A stretch of 64,000 nucleotides of DNA from Guadua angustifolia (taxonomy: Eukaryota > Streptophyta > Magnoliopsida > Poales > Poaceae), in the NCBI GenBank assembly GCA_036346375.1, contig CM070500.1, forward strand, positions 73,102,525 to 73,166,524, in the 5' to 3' direction. Below are positions 45,377 through 57,204 of this stretch, in pieces (within the stretch, counting starts at the first letter, position 1; every line of letters begins with the position of its first letter). Both the position numbers and the translations under genes were made by a program. A model generated the notes under the pieces. That model searched no databases, was not told the DNA's origin, and saw nothing but the letters and a program-made list of their open reading frames with translations.

Positions 45377-47325
45377 ATGGCCAACGTCGTGAATAATTGT
45401 TATGATTTGCATGTCCGAGTCGTAAGCCGGCGCCTCGTTACGGCCTCCGACTCTTCCATGGAGCCGCACGTCCTCGACGTCTCCAATATCGACCTCCTGA
45501 TCCATGGAAACTTCCCCGGCTCCCTCGTCTGCATATACCCGAAGCCTTCAACCAGAAGCTTCGACGCCATCGTCGCCACCTTCGCGGCCGGCTTACCGTC
45601 CTTGCTCAACCACTTCTTCCTCTTTGCTGGGCGCATCGTGACGAACCCACGATCCGGCCTCCCCGAGGTCCTTTGCAACAACCAAGGTGCGGAGCTCGTC
45701 GTCGGCGAGGCCAACATGGACCTGGAGAACCTGGACTTCAGCAGAATGGACTTGTCCGTGGGGAAGATCCCGCTGCCGTACGACGGCGACGTCGCGCTGT
45801 CTGTGCATGTGGTGTCGTTTGCGTGCGGCGGCTTCTCCGTGGCGTGGGGCATCAACCATCTGCTCGTGGATGGGCACGGCACTACAGGGATCTTGGTCAG
45901 TGTCTTCGGCTTTTACCGACGACACAGATGCCAAAACCGCCGACACAGAGTTGTGTCGTCGGCCTGCCGACGACACAAGTCCCACGACACAAAGTCGACG
46001 ACACAAGACACCTATGTCGTCGGCTAGACCAAAACCCGACGACACAGATGCCATCCGGGGCCGGCCCGACACCCAGACGTTTGTCGTCGGTAACCTCATC
46101 GCTGCCGATACAGATGTTGAAGCTGTGTCGTCGGCTTTACCTGGGGCCGAGGACACAGATCCCAACTGGGTTTGGGGCCAGAAGCTGTCGTTGTCGTCGG
46201 CTTCATTGAGGCCGAGGACACAGCTCGTGGTCTGTATCGGCGGGTTTGATGTAATCGCCGAGACAGGCCTGCTTGGTGTATATATGTCGTCGGGTTGCGT
46301 TAAAACCGTCGAGACAGGTATACTTTTTGTCGTCGGCCTTTTTACCGACGATAAAAATGTTTCGACCGAGGACACTATTCTTGTTTCCTGTAGTGCGGAC
46401 TGTGCATGCTCGTCAGTGCGTGGTCCGAGCTCGCGCGGACGGGGGCGCTCGCCGGGGGAACCCGCCCGATCGACGACCGCTCGGTGTTCCGCCCGCGGGC
46501 CACGCCCTCGACGCCCAGCTCCTCGCTCGCCGTGGAGTTCAGGCCGTTGGACAACGATCGTCTAGTCAACGTCCTGACGAGCGACGCGAGCTTTGTCCGG
46601 CGCCTGTACTACCTAGACGCGCTGAACATCTCCCGGCTGCGCGAGATGGCGAGCCAAGGCGGCGAGCGCGCGACGCGCGTACAGGCGGTGTCCGCGTACA
46701 TGTGGAAGGCCTTAGCCACCGTCGTGGGCGCGGCAGACGCGCGCTGCCGCATGGGCTGGTGGATGGACGGGCGGCAGAGGCTCACGGCGCCGGAGCACCG
46801 CGCCGCGATGCGAAGCTACGTGGGCAACGTGGCGACCTTCGCTCTGAGGGAGGCGAGCGTGGAGGAGATCCAGCGAAAGCAACTGCACGAGGTGGCGTCC
46901 ATGGTGCGCGACGCGACCACGGCGCGGGGGTACGGCGACCATTTCCTGGAGCTGGTGGACTGGGTGGAGGCGCACAAGACGGCAGCCGGGTACGTGGATT
47001 CTTCCAACTGGGCAGCTCGACCGTGGCCGTGACGTCGTTCACCTCGTTCCCGCTGGACACGGACTTCGGCGTCGGGCGTGCCGCGATCGCGATGCCGACC
47101 TCGCCGAGCAGGAGGCTGTGCTCGGGGTTCGTGCAGATGATGGCGCGTCCCGGAGGCGACGGGTCGTGGATCGTCGGCGCGCTCGTGTGGCCGAGGCTCA
47201 CCGCCGCGCTCGAGTCGGACGAGCGGCGAATTTTCAGGCCGGTCACCGCGGAGTATCTTGGTCTCAAACCCCAACCACTCGAGGCGGCAAATGTGAAAGA
47301 CAACGACAGCCGTTGCCGGCTTTGA
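45377..47325 (+). pseudogene. BAHD acyltransferase, broken by a CACTA element and a 1 bp deletion
   Basis: The first part (45377-45879) opens MANVVNNCYDLHVRVVSRRL and includes SLLNHFFLFAGRIVTNPRSG and NHLLVDGHG, with the catalytic HxxxD (H-L-L-V-D). After the insertion the second part (46399-47032) reads LVSAWSELARTG, VQAVSAYMWKAL and YVGNVATF. One base is missing near 47000, and the frame then shifts to LDTDFGVGRAAIAMP and on to the stop at 47325. DFGWG, the structural motif of the family, is DFGVG here. Without the insertion and allowing for the lost base, length would be about 476 codons, normal for BAHD. These enzymes acylate alcohols or amines in the cytosol using acyl-CoA. Substrate unknown. 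Start alternatives: 45323. Confidence 0.88.
45880..46395. mobile_element. Nonautonomous CACTA element inside the BAHD coding sequence
   Basis: Ends CACTACAGG...CCTGTAGTG, flanked by the 3 bp duplication CGG (45877-45879, 46396-46398). The interior is packed with subterminal repeats of CCGACGACACA and its complement TGTCGTCGG. Length 516 bp, and with the duplication 519 bp, a multiple of three; an in-frame stop at 46025 still ends translation. No transposase. Confidence 0.95.
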
Positions 47326-47329
47326 TGGC

Positions 47330-47690
47330 GCGGCTGTGTAACGCATGCGTCATTTCGCGGCACGCAGGCAGCAAGAGGTGGGCGTCGGGCCGGTATCTTG
47401 TTGCTTAACTGAATAAAATTGCCCCAAGCCTTAGTCTGTTTGTTTCTGGTGCTCATAGGTCAGGAACGGAGCTACAATGTATAGGCTAGCATCAAGCGAC
47501 ATCGACACCCTTCAATCTAGTTAGCACATATAATTCTTTTAGTATATAAGTACATAATCCTTCTATTACAAGTTATCATAAATTAGTGTTATAAATTTGT
47601 ATTGACCTCGACAACCCAACGACCATTTCTCCTGTAACTGTCTCTGGCATAGGGTGCTCATTATCATCTCGTATACACTTGTGTATGGGT
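47330..47690. other. BAHD 3' flank, no gene
   Basis: A probable 3' UTR (AATAAAAT at 47412) and AT-rich sequence. Nothing else supported. Confidence 0.5.
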
Positions 47691-47699
47691 GTTCGACAC

Positions 47700-47960
47700 G
47701 GAAACAAATTCTGTAGAGGAGGTATGCAAATTTAATCATGTGCATCCCCACTCCGATGAATGCCATCTGTCCATCTAGCTAAATCTCAACCTCATCCCAC
47801 CAACAGTGTTATTAATTGGAGGAGTGAGAAATCAAGGGTGTTATTAATAGGAGGAGTGAGAAATTAAATGAATGGTTGAGATTGGCAAGATGAACACGTG
47901 GCATCCATCGGAGATGCACAGAGTTAAATTTGCATACCTCCTCTACGGAATTTTTTTCCG
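47700..47960. mobile_element. MITE with ~95 bp inverted ends and 8 bp duplication
   Basis: The two arms are near-perfect inverted copies (GTAGAGGAGGTATGCAAATT and its complement). Flanks are TTCGACAC at 47692-47699 and 47961-47968; a 7 bp duplication with a CGGAAA end is the alternative reading. The centre holds a ~29 bp tandem duplication (GTGTTATTAATTGGAGGAGT, then the same with a one-base change). Superfamily uncertain, perhaps hAT. Confidence 0.8.
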
Positions 47961-47969
47961 TTCGACACA

Positions 47970-48750
47970 TGTGTAACCTGTGAGAGAGATTGAGAGGACA
48001 AATCTGTGATTGACTTCCAAGAGTGAGGGAGTGATTCCCAACAGTCTCTCTCATCTTAAACTTGTTGTCATGGTTCAAATAGGTCCATAAACCATAAAAT
48101 TACATGATTCAATTTGAATCCCTCAGAGTCGTTTAAGTGGTTCACCTAAGTCTTAAGGTTTCCGTTTTTTTTTTAAAAAAAGTCTTAAGGTTTGAAGTAA
48201 ACCTTTGATCACCTTTTTAGCCTCTTTTACCTTATTTTTTGCAAATTTAACTCCCTTTCAAATGAAATTGTAAATATAACCTCATTCCCGACCGCAGAAG
48301 TGTTGGAAGGTGACATGTCACTTCCCGCGCTTTCCTACTGCGGAAGAACACTAGAGCTCCTAGCACCGTGATAGCACGCCTCCTATGCTCACTGGCCATG
48401 GCAGCATGCTTCACATGCTCCTCAGGCACGGCAACACCTGCTCCTGTACTAGGTCATCCGCTGCCGCGCTTGCCAGCTCCCATGCTCTACGGGTGTGACA
48501 AAGAACTGGTGTCATCTATCAGACCTTCCGTGGTGAGAGAGAAGACTAAATCTGTAAATACATTTGTGAAAAGGCTAGATTTGTAAAAAATAAGATAAAG
48601 TGGCCAGAAAAATAAATACTTCGCAGATTCGATCTAACCATCCCGTTACATGGACGCCCTAGGGTGAGTGTTCGTTCTTGTTGTCCCAAATATGCTTTCA
48701 TATCGATTAGCGTGAGATTCCCTATATTAAATATTGTCAGGTGGCCTTTG
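47970..48750. other. No gene recognised
   Basis: Short chance frames only. Two copies of AGTCTTAAGGTTT near 48150-48190 and an A/T run are the only structure seen. Confidence 0.5.
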
Positions 48751-48756
48751 ACAGAA

Positions 48757-50660
48757 AAAAAAAAAAAGGTTCCGACGCCTAGGATGATTTCTGTTCTACA
48801 TAGGACTTAGAAAAAAACAAAAGTGGTACCTAGTGCCTCCTCTCCTAAAATTGACCTGGATGAACTTATTGCTACATTGTCAGGGCAAAGAATTTATTTG
48901 GCATTGCATGCTGGCCTTTGTTCAAATTTGAACGTGGGTGGTTGATTAGGGATGGTTTTATGACTTGGTTCTTTGAAAAATGGCCGAAATGAGGGGATCC
49001 CATTTGTCGTCAAACAGGATAGTTCTAAGGGTTTTATAAAAATTAAATTTGCTACCTCAAAGGTGCAAAATGAAGTTAAATGGTATGAGAGAGCTAAAAC
49101 AAAAGATTTGTTAGAGGGTGATGATAACACCCAATATTTTCATTTGATCGCTAATGGTAAGCCTGTAAAGCGCATTTTTCAATTAAAGCATGATGATGGC
49201 ATAATTGTAGGTGATCTTGATCTAAAAGCGCATGTTACCAGGGCCACTAGAAGAAAATAATTTCAGTATGGTGGAGACTCATATTCATGATTTGCCTCGG
49301 TAAAAAAAAAAAAGGTTCCGACGCCTAGGATGATTTCTGTTCTACATGGGCTGATTACTGTGTGAGTTACAGCAAACTAACCAGATGTTTATTGCTTGAG
49401 TAAAACTGCTAGGGCTGTGGCGCTGGCGGCTAGCAGGAGAATTGCTGCAATGGGCGACACTTCTATTCTGGTGAAGACGATAAAGCTGACTAAAACTGCA
49501 TACTTGATTTTGAATATTGGGGCTTCCGTCTCCTTATAAGAATCAACCATTGTTCAAATTTGAGCGTGGGTGGTTGATTAGGGATGGTTTTATGACTTGG
49601 TTCTTTGAAAAATGGCGGTCGAATGAGGGGATCTTGCCATGGAAAAATGGCGGAATAAAATAAGAGCTCTCAGACAATTTTTAAGAGGCTGGGCCAAACA
49701 TACAGCTGGACATAACAAGAAAGAGAAAGTAAAAATGATTTCCATAATTGATGCTCTCGATAAGAAGGCTGAACATAACATTCTCTCAGAATATGAATTA
49801 AATTTGAAGAACTACCTCAAAGATAGAGTGGTCAAAATGTTGAGGGAAGAGGAAGTTAAATGGTATGAGAGAGCTAAAACAAAAGATTTGTTAGAGGGTG
49901 ATGATAACACCCAATATTTTCATTTGATCGCTAATGGTAAGCACAGAAAGCAGCGCATTTTTCAATTAAAGCATGATGATGGCATAATTGTAGGTGATGC
50001 TGATCTAAAAGCGCATGTTACCAATTATTATAAGGGTCTGTTTGGGCCACTAGAAGAAAATAATTTCAGTATGGTGGAGACTCATATTCATGATTTGCCT
50101 CAGGTGTCCATTGAGGAAAATGCCATCCTCATTGAACAGTTCACTGAGAAAGAGGTTAGAGAGGCGGTTTTTCAGATGGAGCATAATAAAGCACCTGGTC
50201 CTGATGGATTCCCAGCTGAATTTTATCAGGTATTTTGGGAAATTATAAAAGGGGATCTGATGGCGCTGTTTAATGATTTTTTTCATGGAAAATTACCTCT
50301 GTTTCGCCTCAATTTTGGGATAATTACGCTTCTTCCAAAAATTAAAGAGGCAACAAAAATACAACAATATAGACCTATATGTTTACTCAATGTGAACGCT
50401 AAAGCATCTGCAAGTGGTCAAGGTCCAAAGTATACCTCAGCTCGCTCGCGGATTCCATCTAATTGCCGATGGGAACAGAGCTAGCAACTTATACCTCTGG
50501 GGTCAATTGCAATGCGAACATGGTTTATTGGGATATTTCTTTAATTTTCTAGTGATTTACATGTAAACATCTACAAATACAAGGATCGATGTAAAAAAAA
50601 CTGTGGTGCATCCGCCATTTGTCGTCAAACAGGATAGTTCTAAGGGGTTTTATAAAAAGC
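48757..50660 (+). mobile_element. Scrambled mosaic of LINE fragments
   Basis: Blocks occur twice or more in changed order. A poly-A then GGTTCCGACGCCTAGGATGA occurs at 48757 and 49302. GGTGGTTGATTAGGGATGG occurs near 48937 and 49570. AAGTTAAATGGTATGAGAGA occurs at 49074 and 49853. CATTTGTCGTCAAACAGGAT occurs near 49002 and 50615. The right copy is the more complete. This is DNA rearranged after or during LINE insertion. Confidence 0.75.
49639..50401 (+). pseudogene. LINE ORF2 fragment: linker and start of RT
   Basis: The frame reads MEKWRNKIRALRQFLRGWAK, then KWYERAKTKDLLEGDDNTQY, NYYKGLFGP, then FTEKEVREAVFQMEHNKAPG and PAEFYQVFWEIIKGDLM, and ends at LLPKIKEATKIQQYRPICLL. These are the linker and first RT motifs of grass LINE ORF2. 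The catalytic YADD part is missing because the sequence switches to unrelated text at 50401. It belongs to a different subfamily from the LINE in the GT4 gene. Confidence 0.82.
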
Positions 50661-50709
50661 AGGTGCAGAAGTGGATTTGGGGATCCACGGCCCACCAACC
50701 TCCATGTCG

Positions 50710-51302
50710 TTAGGGTGAAAACGGGTTGGATATTTTTTTGCCCGATCTGAGACTAGATTCGGGATCGAATTTGACTATCTGGTTGGATTCGGGACGAGAT
50801 CCGGATAATTGAATCTAGATCCGAGATCGGATACAGAGCAACCAATATCCAGTAAATACGGGACGGAATCCGGATATATACGGATTTTTCTATTCGGATC
50901 GGATATTCAAATTTTTCCTATTCAGATATCAGCAAAGGCCATCCCATTTCATCACATTTGTTCCCATGGCAACCCATTTATATTGACAATTAGTTGATTC
51001 TAATGTAGTATATTCTTTCTATAAGGTCTATTGGGTTTGATTAATATATAACTTGATACTATGATCATGCACATGTATGGTTTAATTCAACATATATTAC
51101 TTTATATATGTGTGCATTATTTGCATATCTTTATCCATTTCCGATCCGAATCCATCATATATTCGTCCCATATTTGAATCCCAAAAAACTCGGATTCGTA
51201 TCCGTATCCAACTAGCCTATATCTGATTCTAAATCTGAAAAAATACAGATTAAGATATGGGAAGAGCAATATTCACCTGTATCCGACCCGTTTTCACCCT
51301 TA
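50710..51302. mobile_element. Nonautonomous DNA transposon with GGGTGAAAACGGGT ends
   Basis: Left TTAGGGTGAAAACGGGTTGG and right complement TAAGGGTGAAAACGGGTCGG are inverted ends with few mismatches. Flanks CATGTCG (50703-50709) and CATGTCA (51303-51309) form an imperfect 7 bp duplication. The interior has many GGATCGGATA-type motifs. No transposase. Confidence 0.8.
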
Positions 51303-51364
51303 CATGTCAAGGGTTGACCGCCGATGAGGTTCACTTATCCACTTAATACTATCATTTACGATAT

Positions 51365-51590
51365 GACCAGGGACCCTCAAAAGTTTGAAAAAACATCATG
51401 ATATAACCTCTTTGGTTGATCAAATTTATTAATTAAATTGATTCTAATTTTGGTGATTTGCAATTTGTAAGACCTTAGAACTATTTGTATAGTACTTTTA
51501 GAAAATTTCAAATATATGTGTTGGATTTGTGATGTAACAAAATAATTATACAAGAATATAAAGTTATGCATACGAAGTGTTCCTGATTGC
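51365..51590. repeat. Dispersed repeat, copy 2 (related to 21160-21420)
   Basis: Shares GAACTATTTGTAT, AATTTCAAATATAT and the same order of blocks as the first copy. Both copies lie beside DNA transposons. Confidence 0.7.
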
Positions 51591-51660
51591 TGGGCACGGA
51601 AGGTGGAATAGCCCGAGGGAGCCATCCTACCACAGCAGCTGGGCGCGGGAGGCGATATAC

Positions 51661-53200
51661 TGTGGGATCAAGGATAACCGACTAGAGTGGGGGTGAATAG
51701 GAGGTTTTTAAAATTCTTCGGCTCTAATTGCAATAAATGATCAAGCAAAACTATAATTAAGATTTTCAACAATCAAAACCTAAATTGTCTAGATTTTGTT
51801 AAGTGCATCAACAAACTAAGTCTAGGAAAATTATCAATCCTAGGTACATGGGCAATTGATAAGAAAACTAGGAATGTAAATTTATCAAATAAATACAAGA
51901 GATCAAACCATAAGCAGAAGAATACAAATTTTTATCACATGGTCTTGGAGACTTATCGGTTTCCTCTAATCCACGTTGAGGTAGCTTGATCAACTCAAGC
52001 TGGCTCCTTGTACAAATGAGCCTCGCTCGATCACTATCAGTAGCTCTTCCCCACTCAGGATAGGCAAACTTCCACCTTAACAAACCACTGGGCCTCCTCA
52101 CAACCTTCTTTGAGGAGATCACCAGTTCTCCTACCTCTTAAGTCATCTAGGAGGTGGCAACCTCCAACAGAATAGAGTGATGACGCTTGTTTGAGGTTGA
52201 TTCAAGAGTCTAATGGCTCAAACGTAAAATGCACACTTGAATGCTCCTAACTCCCTAAAAATAAGAATTTAATACACAAAGGAAGAAAAAAGACTTGCTA
52301 GAGCTCACAAGGTATTCAATGATCATCTAAGAAGCTCCCTTGATGCAGGTGTGAGGGTATTTATAGCCTCCACCGATAATTCCAACCATTAGAATTGGAT
52401 ACCATAAAAATAAAAAAACCTGGTACTACTAGCGTGCAAAACCCGGTAGTACCAGACCTCCTCAATGGTCGAATTGGTGCATTAAATATGGCGATAAATA
52501 GCCGTTAAATGAGGTCCGATACTACTGACACACAAAGTATGATAGTGCCGACTTTTGAAGTGAGCTTAGCTTAGAAAAATAGCCTCTCTGTAAAATAAGT
52601 ACTAGTGTATATTTTGTGGTACTACCGAGTCTCGGTAGTACTGACTTTTTCACAGTGTTAGTACAGGAGTTCAAAATATAGAGAAACCATTCAAAACACC
52701 CTTTTCTGTAAAATAACTACCGGGCAAAAGCAAAGGCTACTATGGTGTAAACGTGGTACAACCGTCCATGCGGTAGTACCGACCCTATCATAGCGGTCAT
52801 GCCAATTTCTCTAAATATGCACAAACAACTTTGGAGAAACAATCCAAATGCAACTAAGAGGTGATTTTTAATAAAGTTTGAGCCAAATGATCTTAATCAA
52901 ATTCAAGCTACTAGGCATCACTCCCCCTTGATAGTACGACATCTATTCTAGCAATCCGATTTTTTACTTCTCACTTCGAGATCGGTAAAATTATATAGAA
53001 GGTCCTTAACACAATTGTACCTTGACTTTGAGCTTTTAATCTTCTTTACTTGACCTTATACTTCACAAGTTTTCCTTTTCCATGTGCCAAACCAAAGACC
53101 AACCTATTCTCACAAACTCAAGAGAAATTGTTAGTCCATTAACATGATTGTCATTAATTACCAAAACTCAAATAAAATTATGGACCTAGATGCTTCAATC
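51661..53200 (-). repeat. 3' LTR of the SIRE-like element
   Basis: The right edge on the + strand (TGTGGGATCAAGGATAACCG, then GAGTGGGGGTGAATAGG) is the complement of the standard SIRE LTR 3' end. The left edge is near TGAAGCATCTAGG on the minus strand, after a purine-rich tract. CGGTAGTAC motifs are frequent around 52430-52790. Confidence 0.6.
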
Positions 53201-53829
53201 TTCCACTTTTTGGTAATTGATGACAATCTTAACAAATACAAATGAAAGAATTTTTTTTAGTATACATTTAGTTCAAGACAAAATGTATACTCTAGAAATT
53301 GCTCTAAATAGTATTTTTACTTCATTTGAGTTTTAGGGATGAAAATTGAAGTAAAATCCTATTAAATCCATTATATATAGTTGAAAACTTCCTCTAAATA
53401 TGTTCATAGAGATAATGAGTGAGGATCATGCACATTTTGAATATTTTTTGAAATTTTGGTAGAGTTTCCTCTTATATATGTGATCTGAGGAAGCATGATA
53501 GACATAAGAAAATAAATACTACACATGCTCAACAATCACAATAAATGATAAGCAAGATAAGTAAGAAAATAAATAATACACATACTCAACAATCACAACA
53601 AATGATAAGCAAGATAAGCTTTAAATTAAAACAATAAACATCCATTACAAAGCAAGCACAAGTATTATCCAAAAGCAACACAAACATACAAGGTTGAATT
53701 AGCTTGCATAGAGATAATACAAGTAATATAATAATCCTTGGACTATACTAACACCAAACCAAACCCCCACTACACTTCTCCCCCTTTGGCATCAAGTACC
53801 AAAAGATAGTTCTTCATGAGATGACTAGG

Positions 53830-55270
53830 AGGGTGGAGGAGTACCACGATGGCCTCTATGACCACGGCCAAAGCGACGAAAAGTGATGGGAACTCATCAC
53901 GAAGGAGATGCATAGTCTCACCAATGTCGTTCACTCACTGTCTCATTTATTCAACCAAAACACAAGTTTGAACTTGAGATTCATCCATCCTGGCAAAGCG
54001 ACTCTCCATCTGGGCACACTTAAGGTCGAGCCTCTCCATTAAATCAGAACAAAGACTAGAGAGACTCAACAAAACTGCATCATGAGAAGGCATTGGGCGT
54101 TGCTCCTCCATCTACTGCTTGTGCTTTTCGAAGTGACCAAGAACCTAAGGAGGAGATTCTTGAGGCTTGTAGGGCTTATGAATGTTTGGCAGAGGGCCAT
54201 TATAACTAGCCATCCTCCTGATGAGGGCCATAATGTAAGGAGCAAAATAAATTCTCTTGCCACAATCCATGGAAGAGGAATCTATCTCCTTGAGAATAAA
54301 ATCCACAACATCAAACTTCTTCCTCTACATGACTTTGTTGATCAAGTTCCATGCATACCCTCTAATATCATCGAGGTTGTTAGTCTTAGGGTGAATGGTA
54401 ACTCTGATTATCTTGTTTATCAACTGAGGCTGTGGGAGAAGACTAGTCAATTTCCCTAGCTTTCTGACTTTGGTAGCTATATCATAAAAAGTGCACTGCT
54501 GTGCCAGACCAAGAGCGCTATCATCGTGGATTTTAGGGAATCCACTATGAAAAATACCCAAAGCAAACTCAAAATCACTCTTAGTAGCTGAGAAGATGTC
54601 AGAACCAGTCATTCAAGTGATTTGATTTAAGTCCTCAGATATGTGAATGGTGGTGTAGAACTGCCTGATAAGGTCCTCAGTAAAGTCACTCCTCCTGCTG
54701 AGAAACTCCATGAGCCTAGTTCCTTAAAACAACTCAGGAACACCAAGAAATATGGGTAATTAGCAGATGTCATCCCAGTTGATCAATTTCTAATCTACAA
54801 ATTTCTTTTCCTTATATATTTCATAATACACTTTTTGCTGAAATTTGGTATGAAATATATCTTATGTGGCACTTTGAGGCTTAGAATACTCATTCTGATC
54901 TCTCAAAGCAAAGTAGTCATCACCTTTGATTTATCTCAGGTCACTCCAAACCCCAACTTCAAAAGGTTGAGCTTCCTCATCCTCATTGACCTCCTATTCT
55001 TTTTCTCCCTCAGATTCCATTGCCACATCCTTCTTCATCATCATTTTTGACTCCACCATTAGGCATTTGCCTTTGCTAGCACAAGACCCCGTCACCCAAC
55101 TAGAGTCTGCTGGACTAAGCGTTCAGCTTCTCTATCCCTCATGGCCATGGTGAAGGAGTCTTCACTATCGTTATTGTCACTTGCATGAGCCACTATGTTT
55201 TGCGTTGATTTGTGGACACTCCCACCTCCACGAGGTGCCTTTGAGGTGGTCCTTGCCCTTGGCATTTCGA
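53830..55270 (-). pseudogene. Extra ORF of the SIRE-like element (plant-retrotransposon 'putative plant transposon' type), decayed
   Basis: A first frame (55264 down to 55092) reads MPRARTTSKAPRGGGS and SEDSFTMAMRDREAERLV. After frame changes it reads EFLSRRSDFTEDLIRQFYTT, MTGSDIFSATKSDFEFALGI (54612 to 54325) and CGKRIYFAPYIMALIRRMAS. This resembles the large 'putative plant transposon protein' reading frames common in grass LTR elements. It lies downstream of pol in the same orientation, as an additional ORF would. Several stops make it inactive. Function unknown. Confidence 0.55.
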
Positions 55271-55690
55271 CTAAATCGCAAGGAAATAGACAAGATAAGC
55301 ATGGATAGATAAGAAAACAAATATTACACTGTAGAGTTTTATGAGAATGTGACAATTCAAACATTTGGAGAAAAACTCTTTCAGAGAAGTTGGTAGTACC
55401 ACTTATGTTACGTTGGTAGTGCTGAGGTCCAGTACTACTGCTACTAGAGACGATAGTGTCGATACCGCTGTGAAAACTATGGTAGTTCTGAATTTTCTAA
55501 ACTGTAAAATGCATGCAAAGAATTTGTGTAAAAATGACTAAATTGGTTTCAATTGATGTTAAGGAATACATCTGGTGATACCAATTTATCCATTTCATCA
55601 CTAGATTTGAACATGCATTACATTTTTAGGTCACATTTTCATCAAACCCTAAAAAGAGTAAAAGATGACCTAGAGAGCAAATAAGAGGAG

Positions 55691-55900
55691 AAAGGAGGGG
55701 ATCGAAGGTCACCTTTGGAGGAGGAATACTGAGGGATGAGATTGGAACTGAAACCAACAAGATTTAGTGGAGGTTTTGAAGATTTGAGGAAATTTAAAGG
55801 AGGGGATCGAAGGTCACCTTTGGAGGAGGAATACTGAGGGATGAGATTGGAACTGAAACCAACAAGATTTAGTGGAGGTTTTGAAGATTTGAGGAAATTT
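55691..55900. repeat. Perfect 105 bp tandem duplication
   Basis: AAAGGAGGGGATCGAAGGTC opens both copies at 55691 and 55796. The duplication extends the short minus-strand frame 56004-55642 by 35 codons, so the peptide FLKSSKPPLNLVGFSSNL appears twice. Confidence 0.92.
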
Positions 55901-56881
55901 AGGCCGCATAGGAGAGAGAGAAGAAGAAAAAGAGAGATAGGAGAGACAACCGGTAGTGCTAAAGGTAGGACTGGGTGAGAGAGAAAAAGGAACGGCCACC
56001 TCATTAACTACTTAGAATGGCCCCACTAGACAAATATGGTACTACAGCTCTTAGAGTCAGTAGTGCCGACATCCGAAGCTACTAGACCCAAAAGGTCGGT
56101 ACTGCTGACTTAGGCTGAAACAGCCAGAGATAGCAGAGCAAAGATTGCAAATAACTCATATACATTCAAATAATAGTGAATAACATATACGAGTATTTCC
56201 AACCAGCTAAACCTTCAGTAGCACAAATTTAAACAAGTTTTTATGCAAAATAGGTTTTTGGTGCTTTGAAAGATAACTTTTGAAATAAAAGAACCCAAAT
56301 AACTTATGGAACAATTTGATTGAATTGTTTGAGTCAAAAATACTTTTAGAGGATTAGAAATGTCAAGATTCTAGTTTTAAGAGCAATGACTCACAAAGTG
56401 CATTAATTAGTTCAAAATAGACTAATTTTTGGATTTTGAGGAAGTTTAAAGATAAGACATTTTACAAATGATTTTTGGCTTTTATTCCAAAATAAGGAAT
56501 ATAGTTTTGCTTATTTTAGAAAATTATATTATATATATATTGACATGAGAATTTTCAAGAGAAATTTTGTTAAAGCATCAAAATATGATATGTTCAAATA
56601 ACTTTGATATAGTATGATCTAGTATTTTCTTTTGAAGATTTATTTGCACTTATTTAATATTTTACATTCTAAGGATGTAGTATACATGAACAAAGTATAG
56701 TACACCCCCTTAATGTGTTGCCAACTCAAGGATCAAGTAATTCGAATAAGAACAAATAACATCAAATAAGAGAACAATCATGATGCACAAGTTCAAGCAA
56801 CATTAGAGATATCTATAACAAATAATTTATTCCTCAATTTGCAAAATCAGACTTCATCTAAAGGCTTGGTGAGGATATCCG

Positions 56882-57170
56882 CTATTGATCTTCGGTTCTT
56901 ATGTGGCTAATGACTATATCATATTTTCTCACATGATCTCTTAAGAAATGATGGCGGATATCTATGTACTTAGTTCTTGAGTGTTGGATTAGGTTGTTGG
57001 CTATTTTAACCACGCTTTCATTATCACATAAAAGAGGCACACTTTTGAAATTTATTCTATAATCCATCAATATTTACCTTATACAAAGTAATTGAGCGCA
57101 ACAACCACCGGCAAATATATATTTGGCTTCAGCGGTGGATAGGGAAATGGAATTTTGTTTCTTAGAAAAT
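56882..57170 (-). pseudogene. Copia RNase H C-terminal fragment
   Basis: Reads FKSVPLLCDNESVVKIANN, LIQHSRTKYIDIRHHFLRDH and IVISHIRTEDQ, a diagnostic Copia RNase H end. The following LTKPLDE segment is visible in a second frame. All upstream pol is deleted. Confidence 0.88.
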
Positions 57171-57204
57171 CAAGATACAAGGGATCTATCTAAGAATTGA
57201 CAAC

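Noticed and set aside
45880..46395. An ordinary intron of the BAHD gene
   Set aside because: The borders are CACTACAGG...CCTGTAGTG with a CGG duplication, not GT-AG, so this is a transposon.
46782..47456. 224-codon minus-strand frame over the BAHD gene
   Set aside because: It is the antisense of a GC-rich BAHD exon, without recognisable motifs.
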